NCBI RefSeq assembly: GCF_027924185.1
Contig: NZ_BRVO01000002.1
Span: 806,001 to 870,000, forward strand
Length of the DNA: 64,000 nucleotides
Direction of reading: 5' to 3'
Source: Neptunitalea lumnitzerae
GTDB lineage: Bacteria > Bacteroidota > Bacteroidia > Flavobacteriales > Flavobacteriaceae
Below are positions 46,424 through 55,674 of the stretch, piece by piece. The notes under the pieces were generated by a model that did not search any database, had not been told where the DNA came from, and was given only the letters and a program-made list of their open reading frames with translations. Numbering within the stretch: position 1 is the first letter of the stretch; every line of letters begins with the position of its first letter. The position numbers and the translations under genes were made by a program.

Positions 46424-47950
46424 ATGGATACTATAACGCAATCCTTTCCTTTTGTTGGGAAAGAAGTTTCTTTCAAAGAAAAATACGATAATTTCATTGG
46501 TGGTAAATGGGTAGCACCTGTAAAAGGTGAATATTTTGATAATACTTCTCCTATTAATGGCAAACTTATCTCTAAAGTAGCAAGGTCTACTGAAGAAGAT
46601 GTAGAGTTAGCTTTAGACGCAGCACACGAGGCTTATAAAACATGGAGTAAGACCTCTGCAACTGAAAGAAGTGCGGTACTTCTTAAAATAGCCGATGTAA
46701 TGGAACAAAACCTAGAATATCTGGCAACTGTAGAGACTATTGATAATGGAAAAGCAATTAGAGAAACCCTCAACGCCGACTTACCTTTATGTGTTGATCA
46801 CTTTAGATACTTTGCAGGGGTTATTAGAGGAGAAGAAAGTACCATTGCCGAACTAGACCAAAACATGGTAAGTATTGCATTGCACGAGCCTCTTGGTGTA
46901 GTTGGACAAATTATTCCGTGGAACTTTCCGCTTTTAATGGCTACATGGAAAATGGCTCCAGCAATTGCTGCCGGTAATGTAACGGTAGTAAAAGCAGCAG
47001 AGCAAACCCCTACCTCTATTATGGTACTTATGGAATTAATTCAAGATGTGCTACCGCCAGGTGTAATTAACATTATAAATGGTTTTGGTGTAGAAGCTGG
47101 TAAGCCTTTAGCAAGATCTCCAAGAATTGCCAAAGTAGCATTTACAGGTGAAACCACTACAGGTAGATTAATTATGCAATATGCTTCAGAAAACATTATT
47201 CCATCTACCATGGAATTAGGAGGCAAATCACCAAATATCTTCTTTAAATCTGTTGGAGATGCAGATGATGAATTCTTTGACAAAGCAGTTGAAGGTGCAG
47301 TGATGTTTGCCTTAAACCAAGGTGAGGTATGTACGTGTCCGTCACGTATGCTAGTACATGAAGATATTTACGATAAATTTATGGAGCGTGTGGTTGCAAG
47401 AACCAAAGCTATTGTATGTGGTAACCCACTAGACCCAGCTACTATGATGGGTGCACAGGCTAGTAACGATCAGAAAGAAAAAATTATGTCGTACCTAAAA
47501 ATTGGTAAAGAAGAAGGTGCCGAAGTATTATGTGGTGGAGATGAAAACCATTTAGGAGGTGAATTTGAAGATGGTTACTACATTCAACCAACTATTTTTA
47601 AAGGACATAATAAAATGCGCGTATTCCAAGAAGAAATTTTTGGGCCAGTAGTTGCCGTGACTACTTTTAAAACAACTGAAGAAGCATTAGAAATAGCTAA
47701 CGACACCTTATACGGTTTAGGTGCCGGAGTTTGGACAAGAGATGCTCATGAAATGTATCAAGTACCCCGTGAAATACTTGCCGGTAGAGTTTGGGTAAAT
47801 AATTACCACTCCTACCCTGCACATGCACCATTTGGAGGATACAAAAAATCCGGTTATGGTAGAGAAACCCATAAAATGATGTTAGATCACTACAGACAAA
47901 CTAAAAACATGCTTATTTCTTATGACAAGAATAAGCTTGGATTCTTTTAA
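46424..47950 (+). CDS. Aldehyde dehydrogenase, AldB/ExaC-like
   Basis: 508 residues. Catalytic Cys303 in [11 protein letters not shown], Glu264 in MELGGKSPN, Asn167 in IIPWNFPLL. The EVCTCPSR form, with a second Cys two residues later, is the one seen in bacterial acetaldehyde dehydrogenases such as AldB and ExaC. It would oxidise short-chain aldehydes with NAD(P). A DUF779 gene follows by 69 nt and an AraC gene is divergent, a module I know from several Proteobacteria and Bacteroidota. A terminator-like hairpin lies between it and the DUF779 gene. Confidence 0.9.
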   Translation: MDTITQSFPFVGKEVSFKEKYDNFIGGKWVAPVKGEYFDNTSPINGKLISKVARSTEEDVELALDAAHEAYKTWSKTSATERSAVLLKIADVMEQNLEYLATVETIDNGKAIRETLNADLPLCVDHFRYFAGVIRGEESTIAELDQNMVSIALHEPLGVVGQIIPWNFPLLMATWKMAPAIAAGNVTVVKAAEQTPTSIMVLMELIQDVLPPGVINIINGFGVEAGKPLARSPRIAKVAFTGETTTGRLIMQYASENIIPSTMELGGKSPNIFFKSVGDADDEFFDKAVEGAVMFALNQGEVCTCPSRMLVHEDIYDKFMERVVARTKAIVCGNPLDPATMMGAQASNDQKEKIMSYLKIGKEEGAEVLCGGDENHLGGEFEDGYYIQPTIFKGHNKMRVFQEEIFGPVVAVTTFKTTEEALEIANDTLYGLGAGVWTRDAHEMYQVPREILAGRVWVNNYHSYPAHAPFGGYKKSGYGRETHKMMLDHYRQTKNMLISYDKNKLGFF

Positions 47951-47969
47951 ATTTTAGTTGGGCAAATGT

Positions 47970-47999
47970 AAGGGCAGATTCTTCGGTCTGCCCTTTTTT
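47970..47999 (+). terminator. Intrinsic terminator after the aldehyde dehydrogenase
   Basis: AGGGCAGA and TCTGCCCT form an 8-bp stem with a loop containing CTTCGG, followed by six T. It would reduce but perhaps not abolish transcription into the DUF779 gene. Confidence 0.8.
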
Positions 48000-48019
48000 A
48001 ATTTCAAAAGAAAGATAGA

Positions 48020-48385
48020 ATGGAGAAGCAAATAGAAAAAATAAGTGCTACAGATAAAGCTTTAAAATTAATAGCAGAACTAAAAGACCGTTATGGAGCT
48101 ATTATGTTTCACCAAAGTGGCGGATGTTGTGATGGGTCTCAGCCCATGTGTTTTACTATTGATGATTTTAAAATTGGAGGATCCGATATAAAGCTAGGCG
48201 AAATTGAGGGTGTTGAATTCTGGATGAGCAAAGATCAATACGAATATTGGAAACATACTCACCTAACTTTAGATGTGGTTTCCGGCCGTGGTTCAAGCTT
48301 TTCTTTAGAAATTCCTATGGGGGTACGTTTCATCATACAATCAAGATTACTTACCCAAGAAGAAAGAGAAGCACTAAACATTTGA
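48020..48385 (+). CDS. DUF779 domain protein
   Basis: 121 residues filled by one DUF779 domain: MFHQSGGCCDGSQPMCF (about 30-46) with a Cys-Cys pair and a third Cys, then GVEFWMSKDQYEYWKHTHLTLDV. The function is unknown. DUF779 genes usually sit next to an AldB/ExaC-type aldehyde dehydrogenase, as here. The conserved cysteines suggest metal or aldehyde contact, which is conjecture. Confidence 0.88.
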   Translation: MEKQIEKISATDKALKLIAELKDRYGAIMFHQSGGCCDGSQPMCFTIDDFKIGGSDIKLGEIEGVEFWMSKDQYEYWKHTHLTLDVVSGRGSSFSLEIPMGVRFIIQSRLLTQEEREALNI

Positions 48386-48394
48386 TAAAAAGGT

Positions 48395-48402
48395 TACCTT
48401 TG
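48395..48402 (+). promoter_or_regulatory. Candidate -7 promoter element of the DEAD-box helicase
   Basis: TACCTTTG, an exact TAnnTTTG match, 16 nt before the ATG. No TTG lies at the expected -33 distance. Confidence 0.5.
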
Positions 48403-48418
48403 CATAAATTTATATGCA

Positions 48419-49771
48419 ATGGGTACGTTTGAAGATTTAAATCTCACCAAATTTTTACATAATGCAATAGAAGACTTAGGGTATACTACCCCTACTCCTA
48501 TTCAAGAAGAAGCTTTTCCGGTAATACTATCGGGTAAAGATATTGTTGGTATTGCCCAAACAGGAACGGGTAAAACATTTGCCTACTTACTTCCTTTATT
48601 AAGAGAACTTAAATTCTCTAAACAACAAGCCCCACGTATTTTAATTTTAGTACCTACCAGAGAATTGGTTGTTCAGGTAGTAGAAGCTATTGAAAAGCTT
48701 ACCGCTTATATGAATGTGCGTATTGCTGGCGTATATGGTGGTGTTAACATGAATACCCATATAGCATTAGTTCAAGAAGGACAAGATATTATTGTTGCTA
48801 CTCCAGGACGTTTATATGATTTAGCTATTAGCAGAATGCTCAGCTTAAAATCTATTCAGAAACTAGTGATAGATGAGGTAGATGTAATGTTAGACTTAGG
48901 TTTTAGATTTCAACTAATGAATATCTTTGATTTACTTCCAGAAAGACGTCAAAATATTATGTTCTCTGCTACTATGACTACAGAAGTAGATGATTTAATT
49001 ACCGACTTTTTCATGTTTCCTGAAAAAATATCGGTAGCCGCTTCTGGTACTCCACTAGAAAACATTGAACAAACCCGTTACGAAGTACCAAACTTCTATA
49101 CCAAAATAAATTTAATAGCCGATCTACTAAAAGATAAACAAACGTTTTCTAAGGTGGTTATCTTTTCTCCAGACAAAAAGAAAGCTGATATTCTTTTTGA
49201 AAAATTAGAAGACATCTTTATGGGGCAATGTGCTATTATTCACTCTAATAAAACACAAAACTACCGTTTAAGAGCTATTGAAGATTTTGACAATGCTAAG
49301 AAACGTATTTTGGTGGCAAGTGATATTATTGCACGTGGTTTAGATTTTGAAGAACTATCACATGTAATTAGTATAGATGTACCGGAATACCCTGAAAATT
49401 ATATCCATAGAATTGGTAGAACTGGTAGGGCTGAAAAAGAAGGTAAATCTATTTTACTATCTACCCCAAAAGAAGTGGAATATGTGGAGGCTATAGAAGA
49501 TTTAATGCAGAAGAAGATTAACTTTATAGAAACGCCTGAGTATATAGAAATAAACGAGCAGCTATTACCAGAAGAACGAACAAAGGTAAGAGAACGTAAT
49601 AACCCTATTAGAGTTGATGAAGAAGAAAGAGGGCCTGCTTTTCATGAAAAGAAAGAGAAAAATAAGAAAGTAAATCAGGGAGGTTCTTACCGAAGAGAAC
49701 TAGCTAAAAAATATAAAAAGCCTAAAACAAGAGGTGATAAAAATGCTAATAAAAAGAAAAGGAGACGCTAA
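48419..49771 (+). CDS. DEAD-box RNA helicase
   Basis: 450 residues. Q motif TPTPIQEEAFP (24-34), motif I AQTGTGKT (46-53), Ia PTRELV, motif II DEVD (152-155, a variant of DEAD), motif III SAT (183-185), and motifs V and VI in ASDIIARGLDFEELSHVIS and HRIGRTGRAEKEG. The last 60 residues are a strongly basic, disordered RNA-binding tail. It resembles RhlE/CshA-type helicases active in ribosome assembly or cold adaptation. The stop codon lies in the loop of its terminator. Confidence 0.9.
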   Translation: MGTFEDLNLTKFLHNAIEDLGYTTPTPIQEEAFPVILSGKDIVGIAQTGTGKTFAYLLPLLRELKFSKQQAPRILILVPTRELVVQVVEAIEKLTAYMNVRIAGVYGGVNMNTHIALVQEGQDIIVATPGRLYDLAISRMLSLKSIQKLVIDEVDVMLDLGFRFQLMNIFDLLPERRQNIMFSATMTTEVDDLITDFFMFPEKISVAASGTPLENIEQTRYEVPNFYTKINLIADLLKDKQTFSKVVIFSPDKKKADILFEKLEDIFMGQCAIIHSNKTQNYRLRAIEDFDNAKKRILVASDIIARGLDFEELSHVISIDVPEYPENYIHRIGRTGRAEKEGKSILLSTPKEVEYVEAIEDLMQKKINFIETPEYIEINEQLLPEERTKVRERNNPIRVDEEERGPAFHEKKEKNKKVNQGGSYRRELAKKYKKPKTRGDKNANKKKRRR

Positions 49772-49784
49772 GGTCTCCTTTTTT
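49757..49784 (+). terminator. Intrinsic terminator overlapping the helicase stop codon
   Basis: GGAGAC and GTCTCC pair around a 6-nt loop that contains the TAA stop (49769-49771), with A and T runs extending the stem and a T tract after it. Confidence 0.82.
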
Positions 49785-49927
49785 ATTTCCACAATTTAGA
49801 GGTTAAGCATTTTTTATAATACGTTAATCCAAGAATCATTTAACATGAAAAACAAAAAACAAAGCGCGTAAAAAACTATATTATGGATGCATAACAAATA
49901 AATGCTGCTATAAAAAAAATTACGCTT

Positions 49928-51478
49928 TTGTTTTTATTTATTAGTTGTTTTAGCCTTAGCTATGCGCAACTAGATGACTTGATAATTTGTGATGACTATC
50001 CGTATCAAGATATTGGTACATTTAACCTTACCATTAACAATGATATCTTTTTGTCTGGAGACAATCCTAATGATTACAGCATTACCTATTACACCAGTTT
50101 TACTGATGCAGATACAGGTGTTAATTTCATATACGACCCTACCGCCTACATGAATGAAACGAACCCACAAACCATTTATGCAAGAAAAGAAGAAAATAGC
50201 TCAGGTATTTATGAGGTACAATTATTCTCAATTATCGTAAATCAAGCTCCACAAATGGATATACACGATGCTGTTGTTTGTTCAGATGCATTTCCGTATC
50301 AAATCAATACAGTTGTAGATAACGGAAACTATTCTTATGAATGGTATTGGGGAGATTATATACAGAGTGAAACCTCAAGTACATTGCTAGCGCAAATACC
50401 CGGACATTATTCTGTAGTTATGACAGATAACATCACTGGTTGTAGCAGAACGTTTAATTCATGGGTGTATTCTATAAATTGTGACCTGCCTGATTTAACA
50501 GTATGTGACGATGATATAGCCGATGGTATTGCGCTATTTGATTTAACTGACAATGAAACGTTACTACTAAACGGAAATTTACCTACATCACTAAACATAT
50601 CTTACTATGCTACAGAAAATGATGCTATGGCAGCAGTAAATGTTTTACCTACAAGCTATTATAATGTTATTCCATACATTCAAACAATTTACGTAAGAAC
50701 AGAGTCATTAAATAACGAATTTAATGTTACCACATTTGACTTAATTGTTAACCCTAGCCCATTCATAACTTTTGCAGGTGCTCCGTTTATTTGTAATGAT
50801 GGTACCGCTACCAACCTAGAAGTAAATTTACCAGAAACAGACTATACTTTTGAATGGTATCAAGAAGGTACTACATTACCACAAACAACTGCTTCTTTAG
50901 ATATTTATACTCCAGGTAATTATTCGGTAATTGTAACTAACAATAGTAATTGCCAGTCTCAATATGATTTTGTGATTGAACAAATTGATTGTCAAGACTC
51001 TGATAATGATGGAATACCAGATGTTATTGAAGATTTAAATGGCAATGGAAATCTAGATGACGATGATACCGATGGTGATTCTATTGCCAACTATTTAGAT
51101 GACGATGATTATAATGACGGTGTACTAACCATTAATGAAGATTATAATAATAATAGTTATCCAGGTGATGACGATACCAATAATAACGGACTTAGAGACT
51201 ATTTAGAAGCTGCTGTAGCATTAGATATAAACAGTGTTGCAACTGCTGGTTTTGAAATATACCCTAACCCTGCTACCACATTGGTTACCATTACATCTAA
51301 AACACCTATAGATGCGGTAACTGTTTATACTCTAAACGGTAAAATAATAGAATTACCGATTATTAAAACGTCTAACAAAACAAGCCGCATTAATGTAAAT
51401 AGCCTACAAAGCGGTTTATATATTATAAAAGTAACGGCAGGAGGTACCGCTACCAACCAAAAACTATTAGTAAAATAA
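49928..51478 (+). CDS. Secreted T9SS cargo protein with Ig-like repeats and calcium-binding Asp-rich repeats
   Basis: 516 residues from a TTG start. Two homologous domain pairs follow each other (blocks opening LIICDDYPYQD and LTVCDDDIADG, each followed by an Ig-like segment with FEWY or YEWY). Then come thrombospondin type 3-like Asp-rich repeats (DSDNDGIPDVIED...) and a C-terminal type A T9SS sorting domain (FEIYPNPATTLVTI...GLYIIKVTAGG). It would be exported and anchored on the surface, perhaps as an adhesin. The start is odd: the frame upstream reads ATA-AAA-AAA-ATT-ACG, so the expected signal peptide xKKITLLFLFISCF begins with ATA at 49910 instead of ATG. Confidence 0.78.
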   Translation: MFLFISCFSLSYAQLDDLIICDDYPYQDIGTFNLTINNDIFLSGDNPNDYSITYYTSFTDADTGVNFIYDPTAYMNETNPQTIYARKEENSSGIYEVQLFSIIVNQAPQMDIHDAVVCSDAFPYQINTVVDNGNYSYEWYWGDYIQSETSSTLLAQIPGHYSVVMTDNITGCSRTFNSWVYSINCDLPDLTVCDDDIADGIALFDLTDNETLLLNGNLPTSLNISYYATENDAMAAVNVLPTSYYNVIPYIQTIYVRTESLNNEFNVTTFDLIVNPSPFITFAGAPFICNDGTATNLEVNLPETDYTFEWYQEGTTLPQTTASLDIYTPGNYSVIVTNNSNCQSQYDFVIEQIDCQDSDNDGIPDVIEDLNGNGNLDDDDTDGDSIANYLDDDDYNDGVLTINEDYNNNSYPGDDDTNNNGLRDYLEAAVALDINSVATAGFEIYPNPATTLVTITSKTPIDAVTVYTLNGKIIELPIIKTSNKTSRINVNSLQSGLYIIKVTAGGTATNQKLLVK

Positions 51479-51494
51479 TACTAGAGAATAACTT

Positions 51495-51526
51495 AAAAAA
51501 AGGCATCATAAAGATGCCTTTTTTTT
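51495..51526. terminator. Bidirectional intrinsic terminator
   Basis: AGGCATC and GATGCCT pair around ATAAA, with seven-base A and T runs on either side. It serves the convergent T9SS-protein and flavin reductase genes; the stop codon of the latter begins in the T run. Confidence 0.85.
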
Positions 51527-52061
51527 ATGCTAAAGATGCTAAGAACTGTTGCAAACTTTCCTGATGCATTTTTTTGAAGTTGTCTTCAGTAATACCCTTT
51601 TCAGGAGAAAAATGCTCATTATATTGTGGTAAAGAAAACGTTGTAATAATTTCTGCTCCAAAAAAAGGTAGTATTAACTTAACTGCTTCTAAAGATCTTT
51701 TACCGCCTAATTTACCATTAGAAGTACTCATTAAAAATACTTTCTTACCTTCTAAAAATTTGGCATTAAAACGAGACATCCAGTCTATCAAATTTTTAAA
51801 ATAGGCAGACATAGTACCATTATGCTCATTTACAGAGATTATTAAACCATCTGCTTGTTTTATATAATTAATTAACTCTACTAATGAGTTTTTAAAACCT
51901 TCTGTACGTTCAATATCTTCACTATATATGGGAAAAGCAATTCCACTCATATCAAGTGCATCTACCTCTGCCTCTTCTATTAATGAAGCCGTATATTTTA
52001 TTAACTGGTAGTTGATAGATTTTGAAGAATTACTTCCTGCAAAAGCAATTATTTTTTTCAT
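51525..52061 (-). CDS. NAD(P)H-dependent FMN reductase-type flavoprotein
   Basis: 178 residues of the flavodoxin-like FMN_red fold: IIAFAGSNSSKSINYQLIKY at the N-terminus binds the FMN phosphate, DGLIISVNEHNGTMSAYFKNLIDW (about 90-113) is the characteristic second motif, and FLMSTSNGKLGG the third. Members reduce FMN, quinones or azo dyes using NAD(P)H. The physiological acceptor is unknown. Monocistronic, divergent from the epimerase gene. Confidence 0.86.
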   Translation of the reverse strand: MKKIIAFAGSNSSKSINYQLIKYTASLIEEAEVDALDMSGIAFPIYSEDIERTEGFKNSLVELINYIKQADGLIISVNEHNGTMSAYFKNLIDWMSRFNAKFLEGKKVFLMSTSNGKLGGKRSLEAVKLILPFFGAEIITTFSLPQYNEHFSPEKGITEDNFKKMHQESLQQFLASLA

Positions 52062-52154
52062 TTTTTACTAATTTTATTTAAAGATATACGTTATTAGGCT
52101 TATATCTACAATAACTATAGTAAATTACCGATTTTATATTAGACCGTTTATCTT

Positions 52155-53039
52155 ATGAAGATTCCAAAAAAGCTTTCAATTTCTAACAAGTACCTTACTG
52201 TAACTATTAAAACAGAAGGTGCAGAAATTTGTAGCATTACAGACCAAAATGGCACCGAATATATGTGGGATGCAAACCCTGATGTTTGGAGTAGCCATGC
52301 TCCTGTTCTATTCCCTATAATAGGCAGCTTAAAAGACAAGCATTTTACCTACGAAGGAAAAAAATATTATACCCCAAAGCATGGGTTTATTAGACACAAC
52401 GAAAACTTAAAAGTAGAAGATCATTCAGATAGTGCTATTAGTTTTAGATATACTTACTCTGAAGACACCTTAGCTATCTATCCGTTTAAGTTTGATTTTA
52501 CTGTTACTTTTTCATTAGAAGAGAAAACACTAAAAGTATATCACGCAGTTAAAAACTTGGGTGATGAAACCATGTTATTCTCTTTAGGAGGACACCCAGC
52601 CTTTAAATGCCCTTTAACCGATGCTGAAAATTACGATGATTACCTACTTTCTTTTGAAACTGAAGAAACTTGTGATACGCATTTATTAGACAAAGAAGGA
52701 TTGCAGTCTGGTAAAACAGCTCCGTTACTTCAAAATGATAAAATACTAAGGCTACAGCACGACCTTTTTAAAGATGATGCACTGATTTTAAAAGATCTTG
52801 TGTCTAGAAAAGTAAGTTTGTGCCATGAAACCAAAGGAGAAGTAATTACCGTAATTTTTGATGACTTTAATTATTTAGGTGTTTGGGCAAAACCATCAGG
52901 GGATTTTGTTTGTATAGAGCCCTGGTTAGGTGTTACAGATGCCTCTGATACTGATGGAGATTTTACCAAAAAGGAGGGGAATCTACAATTAGAGCCTCAG
53001 AAAGAATATGAAGCTAGTTATTACATTCAGATTCATTAA
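52155..53039 (+). CDS. Aldose 1-epimerase family protein (LacX-like)
   Basis: 294 residues, beta-sandwich mutarotase fold. Conserved segments are SHAPVLFPIIGSLKDK, KHGFIRHNEN with a catalytic-site His, LGGHPAFKCPL with the second His, and CIEPWLGVTDASDTDGDF near the end. The length and motifs fit the LacX/YeaD-like subgroup rather than canonical GalM; substrates of that group are poorly known, with phosphorylated or free hexoses suggested. It stands alone and ends at a bidirectional terminator. Confidence 0.85.
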   Translation: MKIPKKLSISNKYLTVTIKTEGAEICSITDQNGTEYMWDANPDVWSSHAPVLFPIIGSLKDKHFTYEGKKYYTPKHGFIRHNENLKVEDHSDSAISFRYTYSEDTLAIYPFKFDFTVTFSLEEKTLKVYHAVKNLGDETMLFSLGGHPAFKCPLTDAENYDDYLLSFETEETCDTHLLDKEGLQSGKTAPLLQNDKILRLQHDLFKDDALILKDLVSRKVSLCHETKGEVITVIFDDFNYLGVWAKPSGDFVCIEPWLGVTDASDTDGDFTKKEGNLQLEPQKEYEASYYIQIH

Positions 53040-53045
53040 AATATA

Positions 53046-53077
53046 AAAGCCGAAAGAAACAAACTTCTTTCGGCTTT
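53046..53077. terminator. Bidirectional intrinsic terminator
   Basis: A perfect 13-bp stem, AAAGCCGAAAGAA with TTCTTTCGGCTTT, around a 6-nt loop, between the convergent epimerase and lysozyme-fold genes. Confidence 0.85.
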
Positions 53078-53099
53078 CTGTATTTAAAATAAAATAAGC

Positions 53100-53759
53100 T
53101 TATAATACTTTAGCTCTTCTATTGGCTTTGATAAAAGAGACATCATAACCTGCAAACTTCTTCATATAAAACTTAATAGAAGTTCCGTTTGCATCTCTAA
53201 AAACATTTCTACCTGAAGATTTTAAAAACTTCTTCACATTACCAGCTCCTCCTAAATGAGCCGCTGCTAAAATACCAGATTCGGTTACGTTAACTCCGTT
53301 TATGGTTTTTCCTGCGTACTTGCTAATTTCTTTTCGCAGTATAGCCTTGTTACGAGACATATACGCAATAAGTACTTTTTCTTGAAGTTCAGGATCGTTT
53401 AAGAACTTTTGAGTATCATAAATACCAAACGCCTTTAACGTATTTCTACCAAATTGATACTTACCTAGATAACCTAACTGATTGGTTACGAAATAATTTC
53501 CTCGAGATTCCTTATACCCTAAAGCTTCTTTAAAACCTGTAAAAGACTTTCCTGTATAAGGAGGTTTTATAATTTCCAAGTCCTCTAAATCAGCAAGAGG
53601 TTTTGGATGAACAATCTTAATGGCTAAAGAATCGTCTATTACTTTTTGAACTTTAACCAATGGTTTTCTATATGTTTGGGTTCTGCTAGAACTGTATCCA
53701 AAATATAAAAACCCTACAAATACTAATGACAGAATAATTTTAACTGCATTCTTTTTCAT
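53100..53759 (-). CDS. Lysozyme-fold exported protein, putative lytic transglycosylase
   Basis: 219 residues with an N-terminal membrane anchor or signal (KNAVKIILSLVFVGFLYFGY). The domain from about 75 reads FKEALGYKESRGNYFVTN, where the Glu of KESRG fits the catalytic Glu of SLT-type lytic transglycosylases, followed by GYLGKYQFGRNTLKAFGI. Near the C-terminus AAAHLGGAGNVKKFL resembles the 'AYNAG' region. It likely cuts peptidoglycan glycan strands. No LysM or other binding domain is visible. The assignment rests on these motifs only. Confidence 0.7.
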   Translation of the reverse strand: MKKNAVKIILSLVFVGFLYFGYSSSRTQTYRKPLVKVQKVIDDSLAIKIVHPKPLADLEDLEIIKPPYTGKSFTGFKEALGYKESRGNYFVTNQLGYLGKYQFGRNTLKAFGIYDTQKFLNDPELQEKVLIAYMSRNKAILRKEISKYAGKTINGVNVTESGILAAAHLGGAGNVKKFLKSSGRNVFRDANGTSIKFYMKKFAGYDVSFIKANRRAKVL

Positions 53760-53845
53760 TCAATTTAATTTCTCTGAATGTTGTCAAAAACATGACCGAA
53801 AAACATTGAAAAACTCTCAATTTCTCCACTCAGAAATTTGGGCGA

Positions 53846-53853
53846 CAAATGTA
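53846..53853 (-). promoter_or_regulatory. Candidate -7 promoter inside a GGGCG/CGCCC dyad
   Basis: The minus strand reads TACATTTG (TAnnTTTG), 86 nt before the ATG of the lysozyme-fold gene. GGGCG and CGCCC (53840-53858) flank it symmetrically. The rest of the 353-nt gap 53760-54112 is AT-rich with no ORF or other structure I can support. Confidence 0.42.
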
Positions 53854-54112
53854 CGCCCTTTTTAGTTAACTGAAAAACAACTAGTTAAAATTGTATTAAT
53901 AATGAAGATACTCTTATTTTATCCATAAAATCGTGCAATAGGCACCAGAACTATGATAAAATAACATGTATTTGAATAAATTATTAAATAATCATCAATT
54001 TAAAAACAAAAATTAGTACCTCTTAACACTTGAAACCTTAAGAAAAACACTAAAAATTTAACACTTATTAACATGATTAACAAGCAGTTAACCATTAAAA
54101 AACACCATAATT

Positions 54113-55156
54113 TTAGTAATTCTGGCGGGCAACCCACTTATGATAAAGAGCCGCATTTGCGTTATGTTGAGATAAAGTTTTAGCAAATTTATGATAGCCA
54201 AAATTACTTACATCTGCCACAAAAAAGTAATAATCATGATGCTCATAATTTAATACCGCATCTATAGAAGATATGTCTGGCATAGCAATTGGCCCCGGAG
54301 GTATTCCTGCAGCATAATATGTATTATACGGAGATGTAGCAGTTACTTCCTTATGCTTATTTAAAACACGCTTAATAACAAAATCATCATCCCCTACTTT
54401 TTGTCGGTATGCATAAATTACAGTTGGGTCTGCCTCTAAAAGCCAATTAGACTTTACTCTATTCATATACACACCAGCTACACGCTTGCGCTCACTTACT
54501 TTTGCTGTTTCCTTCTGCACAATAGCAGCCAAAGAAATTACCTGCATGGGTGTTATTCCCAATTCTTTAGCCTTACTAACACGTTCTTCATTCCAAAAGT
54601 TATGGTACTCTTTTAACATTCTTTCTCTAAACTGGCTTGCAGAAGTATTCCAGAAAAACTCATACGTGTTTGGTATATACATGGCAATAGCAGTTTCTTC
54701 TGTAAAGTTATTTTCTGCCAAAAACGTACTATCTGTCATTGCTTCTAATAACTCTAAACTATCAGCCTCTATCTGTACCGCTATTCTACCCGCAAGTTTT
54801 TCTACCGTATCTTGGTTGTTAAAAGTAACTCTAATAGGAATATTATTAACGCGCAGCGTATTCACTATATCATTATTAGTCATCCCTTTTTTAATAATAT
54901 AGAACCCCGCTTTTACATTTTCGCTATAACCTTTTCTATTAGCTACCTGTACAAAACCATCTAAATCTGTTAGTAACACAGACAGTTGCTCTTTTACATC
55001 ATCAAAAGTATCTCCAGATTCAATATACAAATGAGCTTCCTTATTGTTAAAACTAGTGTTAGGGGTAAAAAGTATGTTATAAATTCTGTAGACAAAAATT
55101 CCACCGGCTATAACACCAAGTATAGCAACAATTGCAATAAGTTTTTTTAAGTTCAT
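54113..55156 (-). CDS. mltG: Endolytic murein transglycosylase MltG
   Basis: 347 residues: one N-terminal membrane helix (KKLIAIVAILGVIAGGIFVYRIY), a LysM-like subdomain, and the YceG catalytic domain with LAAIVQKETAKVSERKRVAGVYMNR, where the Glu of QKE is the catalytic residue, and LLEADPTVIYA. It cuts nascent peptidoglycan strands at the inner membrane and sets glycan length. It is the last of three overlapping genes (dapF, GNAT, mltG), overlapping the acetyltransferase gene by four bases. Confidence 0.92.
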   Translation of the reverse strand: MNLKKLIAIVAILGVIAGGIFVYRIYNILFTPNTSFNNKEAHLYIESGDTFDDVKEQLSVLLTDLDGFVQVANRKGYSENVKAGFYIIKKGMTNNDIVNTLRVNNIPIRVTFNNQDTVEKLAGRIAVQIEADSLELLEAMTDSTFLAENNFTEETAIAMYIPNTYEFFWNTSASQFRERMLKEYHNFWNEERVSKAKELGITPMQVISLAAIVQKETAKVSERKRVAGVYMNRVKSNWLLEADPTVIYAYRQKVGDDDFVIKRVLNKHKEVTATSPYNTYYAAGIPPGPIAMPDISSIDAVLNYEHHDYYFFVADVSNFGYHKFAKTLSQHNANAALYHKWVARQNY

Positions 55157-55674
55157 GAGTTTATTTTCTGAAAAAGTAATTCGTTTTTATAAGTTCCGTC
55201 AATTAATGTCCAATCGGTTTTAATACCCGATAATTTAAACCCTAACTTTTCAAATAAGCTTATACTAGGCTTATTATCTTCGGAAATATTTGCGTAAATC
55301 TGATGTAAGTTCAATTTTTTAAAGCAGTAAGTAACCACCAAGTTAAGAGCTTCTGCCCCAAAACCCTTACCCCGCTTGGTTTTCTTTACAATAATACCAA
55401 CCCCAGCTTTTAGATTTTTAGGATCAAAATCAAAAATATCTACAAAACCGCACAATTCTTCTTTGCCTGTAACAATAGCTAAGCGCAATTGCTTTACGTC
55501 AAAAATATCTCTATGGCTATTTTCAAGATATTGTTTCAATATAAATTTAGAGTAAGGCGTAATAGTTTCACTAACCTCCCAAACGTTTTCATCATTTTCT
55601 ATTTCATACAGAAAATCTAAGTCTTCGGGCTCTAGGGCTCTTAAATAACAATATGTTCCTTTAAGTGTTAGCAT
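55153..55674 (-). CDS. GNAT-family acetyltransferase, RimJ/RimL-like
   Basis: 173 residues, one acetyltransferase_3 domain: YLRALEPEDLDFLYEIEND at the start, the acetyl-CoA loop KKTKRGKGFGAEALNLV (about 92-108), and the ending NKPSISLFEKLGFKLSG. The substrate is unknown; relatives acetylate N-terminal amines of proteins or small amines. It overlaps dapF upstream (7 bases) and mltG downstream (4 bases), so its placement between two cell-wall genes is tight. Confidence 0.87.
   Translation of the reverse strand: MLTLKGTYCYLRALEPEDLDFLYEIENDENVWEVSETITPYSKFILKQYLENSHRDIFDVKQLRLAIVTGKEELCGFVDIFDFDPKNLKAGVGIIVKKTKRGKGFGAEALNLVVTYCFKKLNLHQIYANISEDNKPSISLFEKLGFKLSGIKTDWTLIDGTYKNELLFQKINS

Noticed and set aside
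53840-53863. Plus-strand intrinsic terminator
   Set aside because: No plus-strand gene lies upstream within reach; the overlap with a minus-strand -7 element is a better explanation, so it is listed only as a finding.
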